A DNA stretch of 64,000 bases from contig NZ_BAAAUN010000001.1 of the NCBI RefSeq assembly GCF_039533965.1, positions 2,578,950 to 2,642,949 of the forward strand. Direction: 5' to 3'. Below are positions 24,910 through 33,413 of this stretch, piece by piece. The position numbers were made by a program, and so were the translations under genes. The first letter of the stretch is position 1; every line of letters begins with the position of its first letter. Under the pieces are notes generated by a model. It had not been told where the DNA came from. It worked only from the letters and a program-made list of their open reading frames with translations, and ran no database searches. This DNA comes from Microbacterium luteolum. Its GTDB lineage: Bacteria; Actinomycetota; Actinomycetes; Actinomycetales; Microbacteriaceae.

Positions 24910-24930
24910 TTATCCACAGCCTTGTCCACA
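24910..24930 (+). promoter_or_regulatory. Two DnaA boxes away from oriC
   Basis: TTATCCACA at 24910-24918 and TTGTCCACA at 24922-24930, head to tail 12 bases apart. Both match the actinobacterial DnaA-box consensus (TTGTCCACA/TTATCCACA). They lie between crgA and the rhomboid gene, 27 kb from the origin. Binding is inferred. Confidence 0.65.
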
Positions 24931-24990
24931 GCCTGGGGAGAATTACACCGATGTCATTCACAGGGTCGAAACCCTGTCGACAGCGGTGGA

Positions 24991-25890
24991 TCAGGCCAGA
25001 AGGATCAGCGGCGGCACGAACGCGACGACCACGATCAGCAGCACCGTGACGGCGGCGAGCAGCACGATCTGCCAGATGCGCTGTTCCCGGCGCTTGGTGC
25101 GGGTGTAGATGAACGCGATCAGCGCACCGATGATCAGTCCGCCGAGGTGCGCCTGCCAGGCGATGTTCTGCGAGAACACGAATCCGTAGACCAGGTTGAT
25201 GCCGAGGATCACCAGGAGACCGGTGACGTTGGCGCCGATGTGCCGTCCGATGATCAGCAGCGCCGCCATGAGTCCGAAGATCGCGCCGGACGCACCGACG
25301 GTCGAGGTCCCGGGGGCGATGACCGCGACGGCGACGGATCCGCCCAGACCGCTGATCAGGTACAGCGCGAGGAAACGGGCGCGGCCGAGCATGGGCTCGA
25401 GGCTCTGCCCCAGCATCCACAGGGCGAGCATGTTCAACGCCAGGTGGATGAACCCGCCGTGCACGAACATCGCGGTGAGCAACCGCCAGGGCTCGAACGG
25501 CAGGGCGAAGAGGTTCGGATAGAGATACGGCGCGGCGAAGAGCAGGGTGCTGGTGATCTCCCTCCCGATGCCGGGGATGAGCTGCACCAGCCCGATGAAC
25601 GAGGTCACCGCGAGCAGGATGTAGGTGACGATCGGCCTGCCGCTGCGGGCGAGCGTCATCGTCGCGCTGGAATTTCTCCCGCCCCAGCGTCGCTGCGCGC
25701 GCTTCTGGGCGGGGGTGCGGTTCTTCTGCTGCTCCTTCATGCACTCCGGGCAGATCACACCGACCGGCGCCTGCGTCTGGCACTCGGGGCAGATCGTGCG
25801 GAGGCAGCGCTGGCAGAGCACGAAGCTCCGCCGATCCGGATGCCGGTAGCAGAAGTTGTCGCGGTTGTCCGCGAACTCAGGCGTCGTCAT
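24991..25890 (-). CDS. Rhomboid-family intramembrane serine protease with N-terminal zinc-finger-like segment
   Basis: 299 residues. Residues 14-50 have a B-box-like series of Cys and His (CYRHPDR, CQRC, CPEC, CPEC). Then six membrane helices from about 85, with the catalytic Ser in GASGAIFG and His in AWQAHLGG, plus the HGGFIHLALNM segment of helix 2. Rhomboids cleave membrane proteins within the bilayer. It lies between crgA and ppiA, as in other actinobacteria. Confidence 0.95.
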   Translation of the reverse strand: MTTPEFADNRDNFCYRHPDRRSFVLCQRCLRTICPECQTQAPVGVICPECMKEQQKNRTPAQKRAQRRWGGRNSSATMTLARSGRPIVTYILLAVTSFIGLVQLIPGIGREITSTLLFAAPYLYPNLFALPFEPWRLLTAMFVHGGFIHLALNMLALWMLGQSLEPMLGRARFLALYLISGLGGSVAVAVIAPGTSTVGASGAIFGLMAALLIIGRHIGANVTGLLVILGINLVYGFVFSQNIAWQAHLGGLIIGALIAFIYTRTKRREQRIWQIVLLAAVTVLLIVVVAFVPPLILLA

Positions 25891-25911
25891 CCGGATCGGC
25901 CGCAGCTGTCG

Positions 25912-26469
25912 TCAGGCCGCGACGATGTCGATCGACTGCAGAACGACCGGCTCGATCGGGCGGTCGCCCGCGGCGGTCGGGACGGCCGCGATCGCGTCGA
26001 CGACGGCCTTGGAGGCGTCATCCGCGACGGCGCCGAAGATCGTGTGCTTGCCCTGCAGCCACGGGGTCGGGTCGGTGGTGATGAAGAACTGCGAGCCGTT
26101 GGTGCCCTCGGGCTTGCCGGTGATGGCGTTGCGGCGGAGGCCGGCGTTCGCCATCGCGAGGATGTAGGGCTCGTTGAAGTCGAGCTCCATGTTGATCTCG
26201 TCGTCGAAGTTGTATCCGGGACCGCCGACGCCCTGTCCGAGCGGGTCGCCGCCCTGGATCATGAAGTTCGGGATGATGCGGTGGAAGACGACGTCCTTGT
26301 AGAGAGCGCCCTCGCCCGGCTTGCCGGTGGCGGGGTGCGTCCACTCCTGGGAGCCGTCGGCCAGGCCGACGAAGTTCTTGACCGTCTTCGGAGCGTGATC
26401 GCCGAAGAGGTTGATGACGATGTCACCGTGGTTGGTGTGCAGAGTTGCGACGTGGGAAGCGTGAGCCAT
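25912..26469 (-). CDS. ppiA: Cyclophilin-type peptidyl-prolyl isomerase
   Basis: 185 residues starting MAHASHVATLHTNHGDIVIN. The cyclophilin core is complete: FHRIIPNFMIQGGDPLGQG contains the catalytic Arg and Gln-Gly-Gly-Asp, then GSQFFITTDPTPWLQGKHTIFG. No signal peptide, so cytoplasmic; it catalyses proline isomerisation during folding. The start at 26469 is preferred because the upstream extension to 26532 is not family-like. It precedes the rhomboid gene on the same strand by 21 bp. Confidence 0.96.
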   Translation of the reverse strand: MAHASHVATLHTNHGDIVINLFGDHAPKTVKNFVGLADGSQEWTHPATGKPGEGALYKDVVFHRIIPNFMIQGGDPLGQGVGGPGYNFDDEINMELDFNEPYILAMANAGLRRNAITGKPEGTNGSQFFITTDPTPWLQGKHTIFGAVADDASKAVVDAIAAVPTAAGDRPIEPVVLQSIDIVAA

Positions 26470-26642
26470 GTGCCCATTCTCGCAGAGCTTCCGGTGAGTT
26501 CGCCCGTTCATGGCGCGCCCGCAGCGGGGCACGTACGCTACCGCTCGGCTCGTCCGTTGGCAAGGGGACGCAATTTCCCGACTCCCACCCAGCCTCGTCT
26601 GGCAAGATGGGGAACCCGCACTGCAATGGACAGGAGAACATC

Positions 26643-27149
26643 GTGAGCCTCAGCCGCAAGCGGAAGAAGGAACTGCGTCGTCTGCAGAAGGAAGCCACCC
26701 AGCTCTGGGAGTCGCAGCAGGTCGTCGTCGGCCACGCCGCAGACGTCGCCCGTGAGGCGAGCCGTCAGCTCGGCAGCCTCGGCCGCGAGCAGGTGCTCCC
26801 CGTCGTGCAGGACACGTACAACCGTCGCTTCGCCCCCGTCGTCGACCAGGGCGTGAAGATCGGCCGTCACGTCGTCGACGACAAGGTCGTCCCGATCGTG
26901 GGCGGTGTCGTCGGCAGCGCCCTCACCGCATGGGACTACGCGAACGCCAAGCGTCACGGCGTCGCAGCCCCGGCACCGCGTGGAGCGTTCGGCAAGAAGC
27001 AGAAGTCGGGCCCCGGCCTCGGATCGGTCGTCGCGATCATCCTCGGTGCCGCAGCCGCCGTGGGCGTGCTCTACGCCGCGTGGCAGGCGCTGCGTGCCGA
27101 CGACGAGCTCTGGGTCGCGGACGACCCGCTCTCCGCGCCGGACGCGTGA
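26643..27149 (+). CDS. Conserved actinobacterial membrane protein of unknown function
   Basis: 168 residues from a GTG start preceded by AGGAGAACATC. A basic N-terminus (MSLSRKRKKELRRLQKEA) leads into a long amphipathic helix-rich segment (about 15-85), then a glycine-rich hydrophobic stretch, a basic linker (PRGAFGKKQKSGPG) and one clear membrane helix (about 128-150). Acidic end. I do not recognise the family. Its stop overlaps the start of the next gene (GTGA), so the two are coupled. Longer upstream readings into the ppiA promoter are unsupported. Confidence 0.78.
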   Translation: MSLSRKRKKELRRLQKEATQLWESQQVVVGHAADVAREASRQLGSLGREQVLPVVQDTYNRRFAPVVDQGVKIGRHVVDDKVVPIVGGVVGSALTAWDYANAKRHGVAAPAPRGAFGKKQKSGPGLGSVVAIILGAAAAVGVLYAAWQALRADDELWVADDPLSAPDA

Positions 27150-27661
27150 CCTCGTCTGATCTCCCCTCCGCCGCCTCGGGCGACGGAGGGGATCGGCATG
27201 CCCGGGTGCGGGATGCCGCCGCCGCACGCGGTCTGGCGATCGACATCCGTGAGCGCCCGGCGGCGAACAGCCTGTTCGAAGCCGCCGAGCTGCTCGGCAT
27301 CGATCCGTCGGGAATCGTCAAGACCCTCGTGGTGAAGCGCTCGGACGACACCTACCTGTTCGCGTTGGTGCCCGGTGGTCGCTCGATCTCGTGGCCGAAG
27401 CTCCGCGCGCTGGTCGGCGTCAACAAGCTGCGCCTTCCCGAACCCGAGCTGGCGCTCGCGGCGACGGGGTACGAACGCGGAACGATCGTCCCGATCGGCA
27501 GCACCACCGACTGGCCCGTCTACGCGGACGAGAGCATCGTCGGGCAGCGCATCGCCATGGGCGCGGGCGCGCACGGCTACAGCCTCTTCGTCGAGGCCGA
27601 CGACCTCATCGCGGCCTACGGCGCGACGGTCGCCGACATCTCGGTGCCGGAAGAGCGCTGA
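27146..27661 (+). CDS. YbaK/EbsC-type aminoacyl-tRNA deacylase
   Basis: 171 residues from a GTG that overlaps the previous stop. YbaK/ProX fold: ANSLFEAAELLGIDPSGIVKTLV with the conserved Lys, ALVPGGRSISWPKLRALVG, and VPIGSTTDWPVYADESI and GAGAHGYSLFVEADDL near the end. Family members hydrolyse mischarged Cys-tRNAPro or Ala-tRNAPro. The N-terminal 20 residues are low-complexity and may not be conserved. Confidence 0.9.
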   Translation: MTSSDLPSAASGDGGDRHARVRDAAAARGLAIDIRERPAANSLFEAAELLGIDPSGIVKTLVVKRSDDTYLFALVPGGRSISWPKLRALVGVNKLRLPEPELALAATGYERGTIVPIGSTTDWPVYADESIVGQRIAMGAGAHGYSLFVEADDLIAAYGATVADISVPEER

Positions 27662-27671
27662 GCGCCCGGTA

Positions 27672-27732
27672 GTGGGTCGCTGAGCCTGTCGAAGCGTCGT
27701 GATGGGGCCCTTCGACAAGCTCAGGGACCCAG
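27672..27732. repeat. Two facing copies of the dispersed repeat
   Basis: GTGGGTCGCTGAGCCTGTCG at 27673-27692 and CCCTTCGACAAGCTCAGGGA at 27708-27727 are inverted copies of the dispersed repeat, so the pair forms a long imperfect hairpin between the convergent ybaK and Nudix genes. Confidence 0.75.
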
Positions 27733-27754
27733 GCTTCGTGGGACTAGTGAGTCC

Positions 27755-28177
27755 TCAGAGGATGCCGGCCATCCGCAGCGCGATGTCGACGAGCTTGACG
27801 CGCTGCAGCTCGGCGACGGCCTTGAGGGGGAACCACTCGGCCATGTCCGTGGACCCGTCGGCTTCGAAGGTGAGCTTTCCTCCGGTGACCTCGGCACGGT
27901 AGAGGATGCGCAGGGTGTGCAGGGGCACAGCCGCCTTGTGCACGCGCCGGCCGGCGGGGATCACCCGGGAGTGGATGCCGAGGAGCTCGCCGACCTTGAC
28001 CGAATAGCCCGTCTCCTCGCGAAGCTCACGCCGCACGGCATCCTCCGGCGCTTCGCCGGGCTCGAGTCCTCCGCCGGGCATGGTCCAGGCCACACGGCGA
28101 CCCTCGGTCCAGCGCGCGAGCAGCAGCCGGCCGTCGTCATCGGTGACGACCGCGTATGCCGCGACACGCAGGTCCAT
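27755..28177 (-). CDS. Nudix hydrolase
   Basis: 140 residues starting MDLRVAAYAVVTDDDGRLLL. The Nudix box is complete as GGGLEPGEAPEDAVRRELRE then ETGY, with the catalytic Glu residues. A long loop and AEWFPLKAVAEL near the C-terminus are typical for nucleotide-sugar or NADH-type members; the substrate is unknown. On its strand TAGGGT lies seven bases before the ATG, a leaderless-type promoter. Confidence 0.92.
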   Translation of the reverse strand: MDLRVAAYAVVTDDDGRLLLARWTEGRRVAWTMPGGGLEPGEAPEDAVRRELREETGYSVKVGELLGIHSRVIPAGRRVHKAAVPLHTLRILYRAEVTGGKLTFEADGSTDMAEWFPLKAVAELQRVKLVDIALRMAGIL

Positions 28178-28253
28178 GGGACTCACCCTATCCGTCCGCT
28201 GCGGCACGCCTGACCGCCTGGCGGAGCCGCCGCCCAGGGAGCATCATGGGCGC

Positions 28254-28748
28254 ATGGCATTCGACGTGTCCGACGGCCCGCGCATCGAGCACCGGGACGA
28301 GATCCCGACGGTGGGCATCCGCCTCGTCACTCCCTTCCGCGGAATGCTGGGCGTGCGCGATCGCCTGCTCGATGAGCTGTTCTCCTGGCTCGAGGACCAC
28401 GACCTGCAGGTCGATGGCCCGTTCTTCCTCCGACTCCACCAGGTCGACATGGCGGCCGACATGGACATCGAGGTCGGCGTGATGGGGGTCGCCGTGCACG
28501 GTGACGACCGGGTACGACCCGGGACGGCACCCGCCGGCGACTACGCCCTGCTCGCGTATCGCGGCAGCTCGCTCCAGGCCAACCGGATGCTGCTCGGATG
28601 GGTGGACGCATCGGAGCGGCGCTTCGACGCCGACCCGTCGACGGGCGTATGGGCCGGCCGGTTCGAGATCCTCCGCACCGACCCGCGCGTCGAGCGCCGC
28701 AAGACCGCGTGGACGACGGAGCTGGCCTTCCTCCTCGCGGGGGAGTGA
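28254..28748 (+). CDS. GyrI-like effector-binding domain protein
   Basis: 164 residues starting MAFDVSDGPRIEHRDEIPTVGI. The pattern fits GyrI/AraC-type effector-binding proteins: GIRLVTPFRGMLGVRDRLLDELFSWL, a middle DGPFFLRLHQVDMAADMDIEVGV and the LAYRGSSLQANRMLLGW region. No DNA-binding domain, so a standalone ligand-binding protein; the ligand is unknown. AGGGAG lies 12 bases before the ATG. Confidence 0.75.
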   Translation: MAFDVSDGPRIEHRDEIPTVGIRLVTPFRGMLGVRDRLLDELFSWLEDHDLQVDGPFFLRLHQVDMAADMDIEVGVMGVAVHGDDRVRPGTAPAGDYALLAYRGSSLQANRMLLGWVDASERRFDADPSTGVWAGRFEILRTDPRVERRKTAWTTELAFLLAGE

Positions 28749-28843
28749 ACGCGAGAGAGATCGATCACGAATCAAGAAGCGCCGGGGCGCGACGCGTCCG
28801 TAGCCTGAGACATATCACCGGAGCACGACGAGAGGAGCCGATC

Positions 28844-29293
28844 ATGGCTGAGGACACCAAGAACTTCACCGCCGAGGAACGCGAGGCCATGCAGGCCGCG
28901 GCGAAAGAGGCCAAGGCGAAGCGCTCGCGGGCGAAGAAGACGCCCGAAGAGCAGCGCGCCGAAGGAGAGGCCGACCTCAAAGAGGCCATCGCCAAGCTGT
29001 CGGATGCCTCGGACAAGAAGCTTGCGACGGGACTGCACGAGCTGGTCACCGAGGTCGCGCCCGACCTCGTGCCCCGCACCTATTACGGCATGCCCGCGTG
29101 GGGCAAGGACGGCAAGGTCCTCTGCTTCTTCCAGCCGGCGAGCAAGTTCAAGGTGCGCTACGGCACGTTCGGCTTCGAACCGATCTCGAACCTCGATGAC
29201 GGCACGATGTGGCCGACCGCGTACGCCGTGCTCGAGCTGACAACTGCCAACAAGAAGCTCCTCACGGAGCGGATTCGTCTCGCGATCAGCTGA
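28844..29293 (+). CDS. DUF1801-family protein
   Basis: 149 residues from an ATG with AGAGGAG upstream. The N-terminal half is highly charged and probably helical (about 1-50, AKEAKAKRSRAKKTPEEQRAEGE). The C-terminal DUF1801 part contains LVPRTYYGMPAWGKDGKVLCFFQ, as in the YdhG/iron-chaperone group. Those proteins are small and cytoplasmic with a proposed metal or ligand role; function here is not established. TAGCCT about 43 bases upstream could be the -10 of a leadered promoter. Confidence 0.8.
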   Translation: MAEDTKNFTAEEREAMQAAAKEAKAKRSRAKKTPEEQRAEGEADLKEAIAKLSDASDKKLATGLHELVTEVAPDLVPRTYYGMPAWGKDGKVLCFFQPASKFKVRYGTFGFEPISNLDDGTMWPTAYAVLELTTANKKLLTERIRLAIS

Positions 29294-29342
29294 CGAACGG
29301 CAGTCCGGCTGGAAGGGCGGAGACAGCCGCGACCCCGCGCAG

Positions 29343-29348
29343 TAGCGT
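29343..29348 (+). promoter_or_regulatory. -10 element of leaderless M24-peptidase promoter
   Basis: TAGCGT, seven bases, then the GTG at 29356. The absence of a ribosome site and the short gap indicate leaderless transcription. Confidence 0.5.
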
Positions 29349-29355
29349 GGACGCC

Positions 29356-30480
29356 GTGAGCACACCCGCCTTCCCCGCCTCCGTGTACGCCGCCCGCCTC
29401 GAGCGGGCATCCGCCCTCGCCGCCGAGGCCGGACTCGACGCGATCATCGTCGGGCCCGGCCCCGATCTGCAGTACCTGGTCGGAGTGGAGGGCGACACGA
29501 TCGAGCGCCTCACCGCGCTGGTGATCGGAGCGGCATCCGCGCCCACCGTCGTCGTCCCGCGGATGGAGCTCGCGAAGGTGCGCTCGACCGCCGTCGGAGA
29601 GCTCCACCTCGCGGTCGCCGACTGGGTCGACGGCGAGAACCCCTACGAGCTGGTCTCGTCCGCTGTCGGCGAGGCCTCGCGCGTCGGCGTCTCGGATGCC
29701 CTTCCGGCACTGCATGTCATCCCGCTCGGCACCCGGCTGGGTCTGACCCTGGAGCTCGCGACCCCGGTGCTGCGCGAGAGCCGCATGATCAAGGACGCCA
29801 CCGAGATCGGGGAGCTCCGACGGGCAGGTGAGGCGATCGACCGCGTGCACCGTCGCGTGCCGGAGTGGCTGCGCGCCGGACGCACCGAGCGGGAGGTCGC
29901 CGCCGACATCGCCGAGGCCATCGTCGCGGAAGGGCATCGCACCGTCGAGTTCGTGATCGTCGGCTCGGGCCCGAACGGTGCCGACCCGCACCACGAGGTG
30001 TCGGACCGGGTGATCGAGGACGGCGATGTGGTGGTGGTCGACATCGGCGGCGCCGTGCCGAGCGGCTACAACTCCGACAGCACCCGCACCTACGTCGTCG
30101 GCACGCCCGACGCCGCCGCCGCCGAGCGCATCGCGGTCCTCGTGCGCGCACAGCAGGCGGCCGTCGATGCAGCGCGCCCCGGCGCGACGGCATCCGCGGT
30201 GGACGCTGCCGCGCGGGACGTGCTGGCGGATGCCGGACTCGGCGAGGCGTTCCTGCACCGCACGGGTCACGGCATCGGGGTCTCCGTGCACGAGGAGCCG
30301 TACATCGCGCCCGGCAACGACCTCGTGCTGCGCGAGGGCATGGCGTTCAGCATCGAGCCGGGCATCTACTTCGCCGGCGAGTGGGGTGCACGCATCGAGG
30401 ACATCGTGGTCGTGACGGCGGATGGCTGCGAACGGCTGAACGTCGCTCCGCACGAGCTCACTCCCGTCGCCGGCGCCTGA
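29356..30480 (+). CDS. M24-family (Xaa-Pro/aminopeptidase P-like) metallopeptidase
   Basis: 374 residues from a GTG start. The N-terminal creatinase-like domain (about 1-130) precedes the pita-bread M24 domain. Metal ligands are visible as Asp in VVVVDIGGAVPSGYNSDSTR (two Asp), His in HRTGHGIGVSVHEEP, Glu in FSIEPGIYF and Glu in ARIEDIV. Such enzymes remove an N-terminal residue before proline. Cytoplasmic, no signal. Upstream reading from 29209 lacks family support. Confidence 0.94.
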   Translation: MSTPAFPASVYAARLERASALAAEAGLDAIIVGPGPDLQYLVGVEGDTIERLTALVIGAASAPTVVVPRMELAKVRSTAVGELHLAVADWVDGENPYELVSSAVGEASRVGVSDALPALHVIPLGTRLGLTLELATPVLRESRMIKDATEIGELRRAGEAIDRVHRRVPEWLRAGRTEREVAADIAEAIVAEGHRTVEFVIVGSGPNGADPHHEVSDRVIEDGDVVVVDIGGAVPSGYNSDSTRTYVVGTPDAAAAERIAVLVRAQQAAVDAARPGATASAVDAAARDVLADAGLGEAFLHRTGHGIGVSVHEEPYIAPGNDLVLREGMAFSIEPGIYFAGEWGARIEDIVVVTADGCERLNVAPHELTPVAGA

Positions 30481-30505
30481 GCCGGCGCCGACCGCGGCAT
30501 CCGGG

Positions 30506-32410
30506 TCAGACGAGGGCGGCCGCCTCGCGGACCTCCTGCTCGCGCAGCGCCCGCTCGACCTTCTCGACATCGCGCACGGCGCCACGGTCGGCCGACGTCG
30601 CCATCGCGGCGTAGGCGCGGAGCGCGAGAGAGACCGGACGCGCACGGTCGACCGGACGGTAGCCGGTGCCGTCGATCAGACGTGCGCGCCGATCGTCCAG
30701 CTCGGCCTCGCTCACCCGCAGGGTCATGGCGCGCGAGGGGATGTCGATGTCGATGATGTCGCCGTCTTCGACGAGGGCGATCACTCCGCCGGCCGCTGCC
30801 TCGGGGGAGACGTGGCCGATCGACAGGCCGGACGTGCCGCCGGAGAAGCGGCCGTCGGTGATGAGCGCGCACACCTTGCCGAGGCCGCGCCCCTTGAGGA
30901 ACGACGTCGGATGCAGCATCTCCTGCATGCCGGGTCCGCCCTTCGGTCCCTCGTATCGGATCACGACCACGTCACCGGGCTGCACCTTCTTGCCGAGGAT
31001 CTTCGCGACGGCCTCCTCCTGCGACTCGCAGACGACGGCGGGACCCGAGAACACGAGGATCGACGGATCGACGCCCGCGGTCTTCACGACCGCGCCGTCG
31101 ACCGCGAGGTTGCCGCGCAGCACCGCGAGACCGCCGTCGACCGAGTAGGCGTGCTCGACGTCGCGGATGCAGCCGGTCGCGGCATCCTCGTCGAGCGCCG
31201 CCCAGTGTTCCGACTGCGAGAACGCACTCGACGATCGCACGCCGCCGGGCGCCGCGTACCAGAGGTCGTGCGCGGCATCCGTCGCCTTCCCTCCGCGGAT
31301 GTCCCAGTCGTCGAGCCAGGCGGCGAACGAGGGGGAGTGGATCGTGCTGACGTTCTCGTCGAGCAGGCCGCCGCGGCGCAGTTCGCCGAGCACGGCGGGG
31401 ATGCCGCCGGCGCGGTGCACGTCCTCCATGTAGTACATGCGTCCGTAGGCCGGGTTCGGCGCGATCTTGGCGAGGCACGGCACCCGTCGTGAGACCGCGT
31501 CGATCTCGTCGAGCCCGAAGGCGATGCCGGCCTCGTGGGCCGCGGCGAGCAAGTGCAGGATCGTGTTGGTCGACCCGCCCATGGCGATGTCGAGCGCCAT
31601 GGCGTTCTCGAACGCGGCGAAGCTCGCGACCTCGCGGGGAAGGACCGACGCGTCGTCCTCGTCGTAGAAGCGGCGGGTGATCTCGACCGCGACCTCGCCG
31701 GCTCGCTCGTACAGGGCCCGGCGCGCGGTGTGCGTGGCCAGCACCGAGCCGTTGCCCGGGAGCGCGAGGCCGAGCGCCTCGACGAGGCAGTTCATCGAGT
31801 TCGCGGTGAACATGCCGGAGCACGAGCCGCAGGTCGGGCAGGCGTTCTCCTCGATGCGCTTCATGTCGGCATCCGACACCGTGTCGTTCGCGGCCTCGGA
31901 GATCGCGTCGACCAGGTCGAGCGTGCGCACGGAGCCGTCGACGAGCGTCGCCCGACCGGCCTCCATCGGACCGCCCGAGACGAACACCGTCGGGATGTTC
32001 AGCCGCAGGGCGGCCATGAGCATCCCGGGGGTGATCTTGTCGCAGTTCGAGATGCAGACGAGCGCGTCCGCCTGATGCGCGTTGACCATGTACTCGACCG
32101 AGTCGGCGATCAGGTCGCGCGACGGCAGCGAGTACAGCATCCCGCCGTGGCCCATCGCGATGCCGTCGTCGACCGCGATGGTGTTGAACTCGCGGGGGAT
32201 GCCGCCCGCCGCCGAGATCGCGTCGGAGACGATGCGCCCGACCGGCTGCAGGTGCGTGTGACCGGGGACGAACTCGGTGAAGCTGTTCGCGACGGCGATC
32301 ATGGGCTTGCCGAAGTCGGCGGCGTTCACACCGGCGGCGCGGAAGAGCGCGCGGGCGCCGGCGGCGTTGCGTCCGTGCGTGACGGTGCGGGAGCGAAGAG
32401 GGGTGGGCAT
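30506..32410 (-). CDS. ilvD: Dihydroxy-acid dehydratase
   Basis: 634 residues, full length for IlvD. Iron-sulfur ligands are seen in [12 protein letters not shown] and [19 protein letters not shown], the latter the family signature; the Lys and Ser of the active site fall in MGGSTNT and [12 protein letters not shown] near the C-terminus. It converts 2,3-dihydroxy-isovalerate or -methylvalerate to the 2-keto acids in branched-chain amino acid synthesis, in the cytoplasm. Divergent from an XRE regulator that might control it, but the family of that regulator is usually autoregulatory. Confidence 0.98.
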   Translation of the reverse strand: MPTPLRSRTVTHGRNAAGARALFRAAGVNAADFGKPMIAVANSFTEFVPGHTHLQPVGRIVSDAISAAGGIPREFNTIAVDDGIAMGHGGMLYSLPSRDLIADSVEYMVNAHQADALVCISNCDKITPGMLMAALRLNIPTVFVSGGPMEAGRATLVDGSVRTLDLVDAISEAANDTVSDADMKRIEENACPTCGSCSGMFTANSMNCLVEALGLALPGNGSVLATHTARRALYERAGEVAVEITRRFYDEDDASVLPREVASFAAFENAMALDIAMGGSTNTILHLLAAAHEAGIAFGLDEIDAVSRRVPCLAKIAPNPAYGRMYYMEDVHRAGGIPAVLGELRRGGLLDENVSTIHSPSFAAWLDDWDIRGGKATDAAHDLWYAAPGGVRSSSAFSQSEHWAALDEDAATGCIRDVEHAYSVDGGLAVLRGNLAVDGAVVKTAGVDPSILVFSGPAVVCESQEEAVAKILGKKVQPGDVVVIRYEGPKGGPGMQEMLHPTSFLKGRGLGKVCALITDGRFSGGTSGLSIGHVSPEAAAGGVIALVEDGDIIDIDIPSRAMTLRVSEAELDDRRARLIDGTGYRPVDRARPVSLALRAYAAMATSADRGAVRDVEKVERALREQEVREAAALV

Positions 32411-32452
32411 GATTCCACTCTGGGTCCCGCGGGCAGCGGTGGGAAGACGGCG

Positions 32453-32480
32453 CTGACACTAGTAGTGGGAGCACTAGGTT
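32453..32480 (+). promoter_or_regulatory. Promoter and putative operator of the XRE regulator
   Basis: CTGACA at 32453-32458, a 16-bp spacer, and TAGGTT at 32475-32480, six bases before the ATG. The spacer contains the imperfect palindrome CACTAGTAGTG (32457-32467) and a second CACTAG at 32472-32477, so a regulator bound here would cover the promoter. Leaderless start. Confidence 0.55.
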
Positions 32481-32486
32481 TGTTGG

Positions 32487-33317
32487 ATGGCGACGGATGA
32501 GCAGCAGCGCAAGGAGCTCGGGGCCTTCCTGCGCGCCCGTCGCGAGCAGCTCGACCGCGGCGCGTACGGTCTCCCGCCCGCCGGCCGCGGCCGCACCGTC
32601 GGCCTGCGCCGCGAGGAGATCTCGTACCTCTCCGGCGTCAGCGTCACCTGGTACACCTGGCTCGAGCAGGGACGCGACATCAATCCGTCGCGGCAGGTGC
32701 TGGATGCCGTGGCCACTGCGCTGCACCTCAGCGTGGCCGAGCACGACTACGCGCTGCGCCTGGCCGGCTTCTCTCCGACCCGGCCCGGCTCGGGCGAGGC
32801 GGTCGAGACGGCACCCGCGCACGTGCAGCGCTTCCTCGACGCGCTCGAGGAGCATCCGGCCTATGCACTGGCACCCGATTGGGGAGTGACCGGGTGGAAC
32901 AGCGCGTACGAGGCCCTGTATCCGAACGTGGCGACGACCCCGCCGGAGAAGCGCAACCTCCTCTGGCTGATCTTCACCGACCCCGCGGTGCGCGAGCTGC
33001 TCGACGACTGGGACGACACCAGCCGCCGCTTCCTCGCCGAGTTCCGGGCCGAAGCAGGACCGCGCCTCGGCGACCCCCGCTACCGCGACCTCGTCGGGCG
33101 GCTCATGGAGGCGAGCCCGGAGTTCCGGGAACGCTGGGAGAGTCACGACGTGCGCGGGTTCGAATCCCGGGAGCGGGTGTTCCAGCATCCGACGCTCGGG
33201 CGTCTCGTCTTCGAGCATCACCAGCTGCGCCCGTCGGATCAGACCGAGATCCAGCTCGTCGTCTACACCCCGTCGGATGCCGCGGCCCGGGCGAGGTTCT
33301 TCCGCCGCCGCGAGTGA
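32487..33317 (+). CDS. XRE-family regulator with MmyB-like ligand-binding domain
   Basis: 276 residues. N-terminal HTH (about 8-75) with VGLRREEISYLSGVSVTWYTWLEQGR, the diagnostic start of this actinobacterial family. The C-terminal MmyB-like domain (about 105-265) has DWGVTGWNSAYEALYPNV, RFLAEFRAEAGPRLGDPRY and HHQLRPSDQTEIQLVVYTP. The ligand-binding fold is PAS-like and may bind fatty acids or similar small molecules. Divergent from ilvD. Confidence 0.92.
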   Translation: MATDEQQRKELGAFLRARREQLDRGAYGLPPAGRGRTVGLRREEISYLSGVSVTWYTWLEQGRDINPSRQVLDAVATALHLSVAEHDYALRLAGFSPTRPGSGEAVETAPAHVQRFLDALEEHPAYALAPDWGVTGWNSAYEALYPNVATTPPEKRNLLWLIFTDPAVRELLDDWDDTSRRFLAEFRAEAGPRLGDPRYRDLVGRLMEASPEFRERWESHDVRGFESRERVFQHPTLGRLVFEHHQLRPSDQTEIQLVVYTPSDAAARARFFRRRE

Positions 33318-33413
33318 CGACGCCCTCCGAACACCACGGAGCCGCACCCACCGCGCCGCTCACGAGGAGCGAGACGGCGGATACGGCTCCGCGGCGGGAG
33401 TCGTCGGCAGGGG

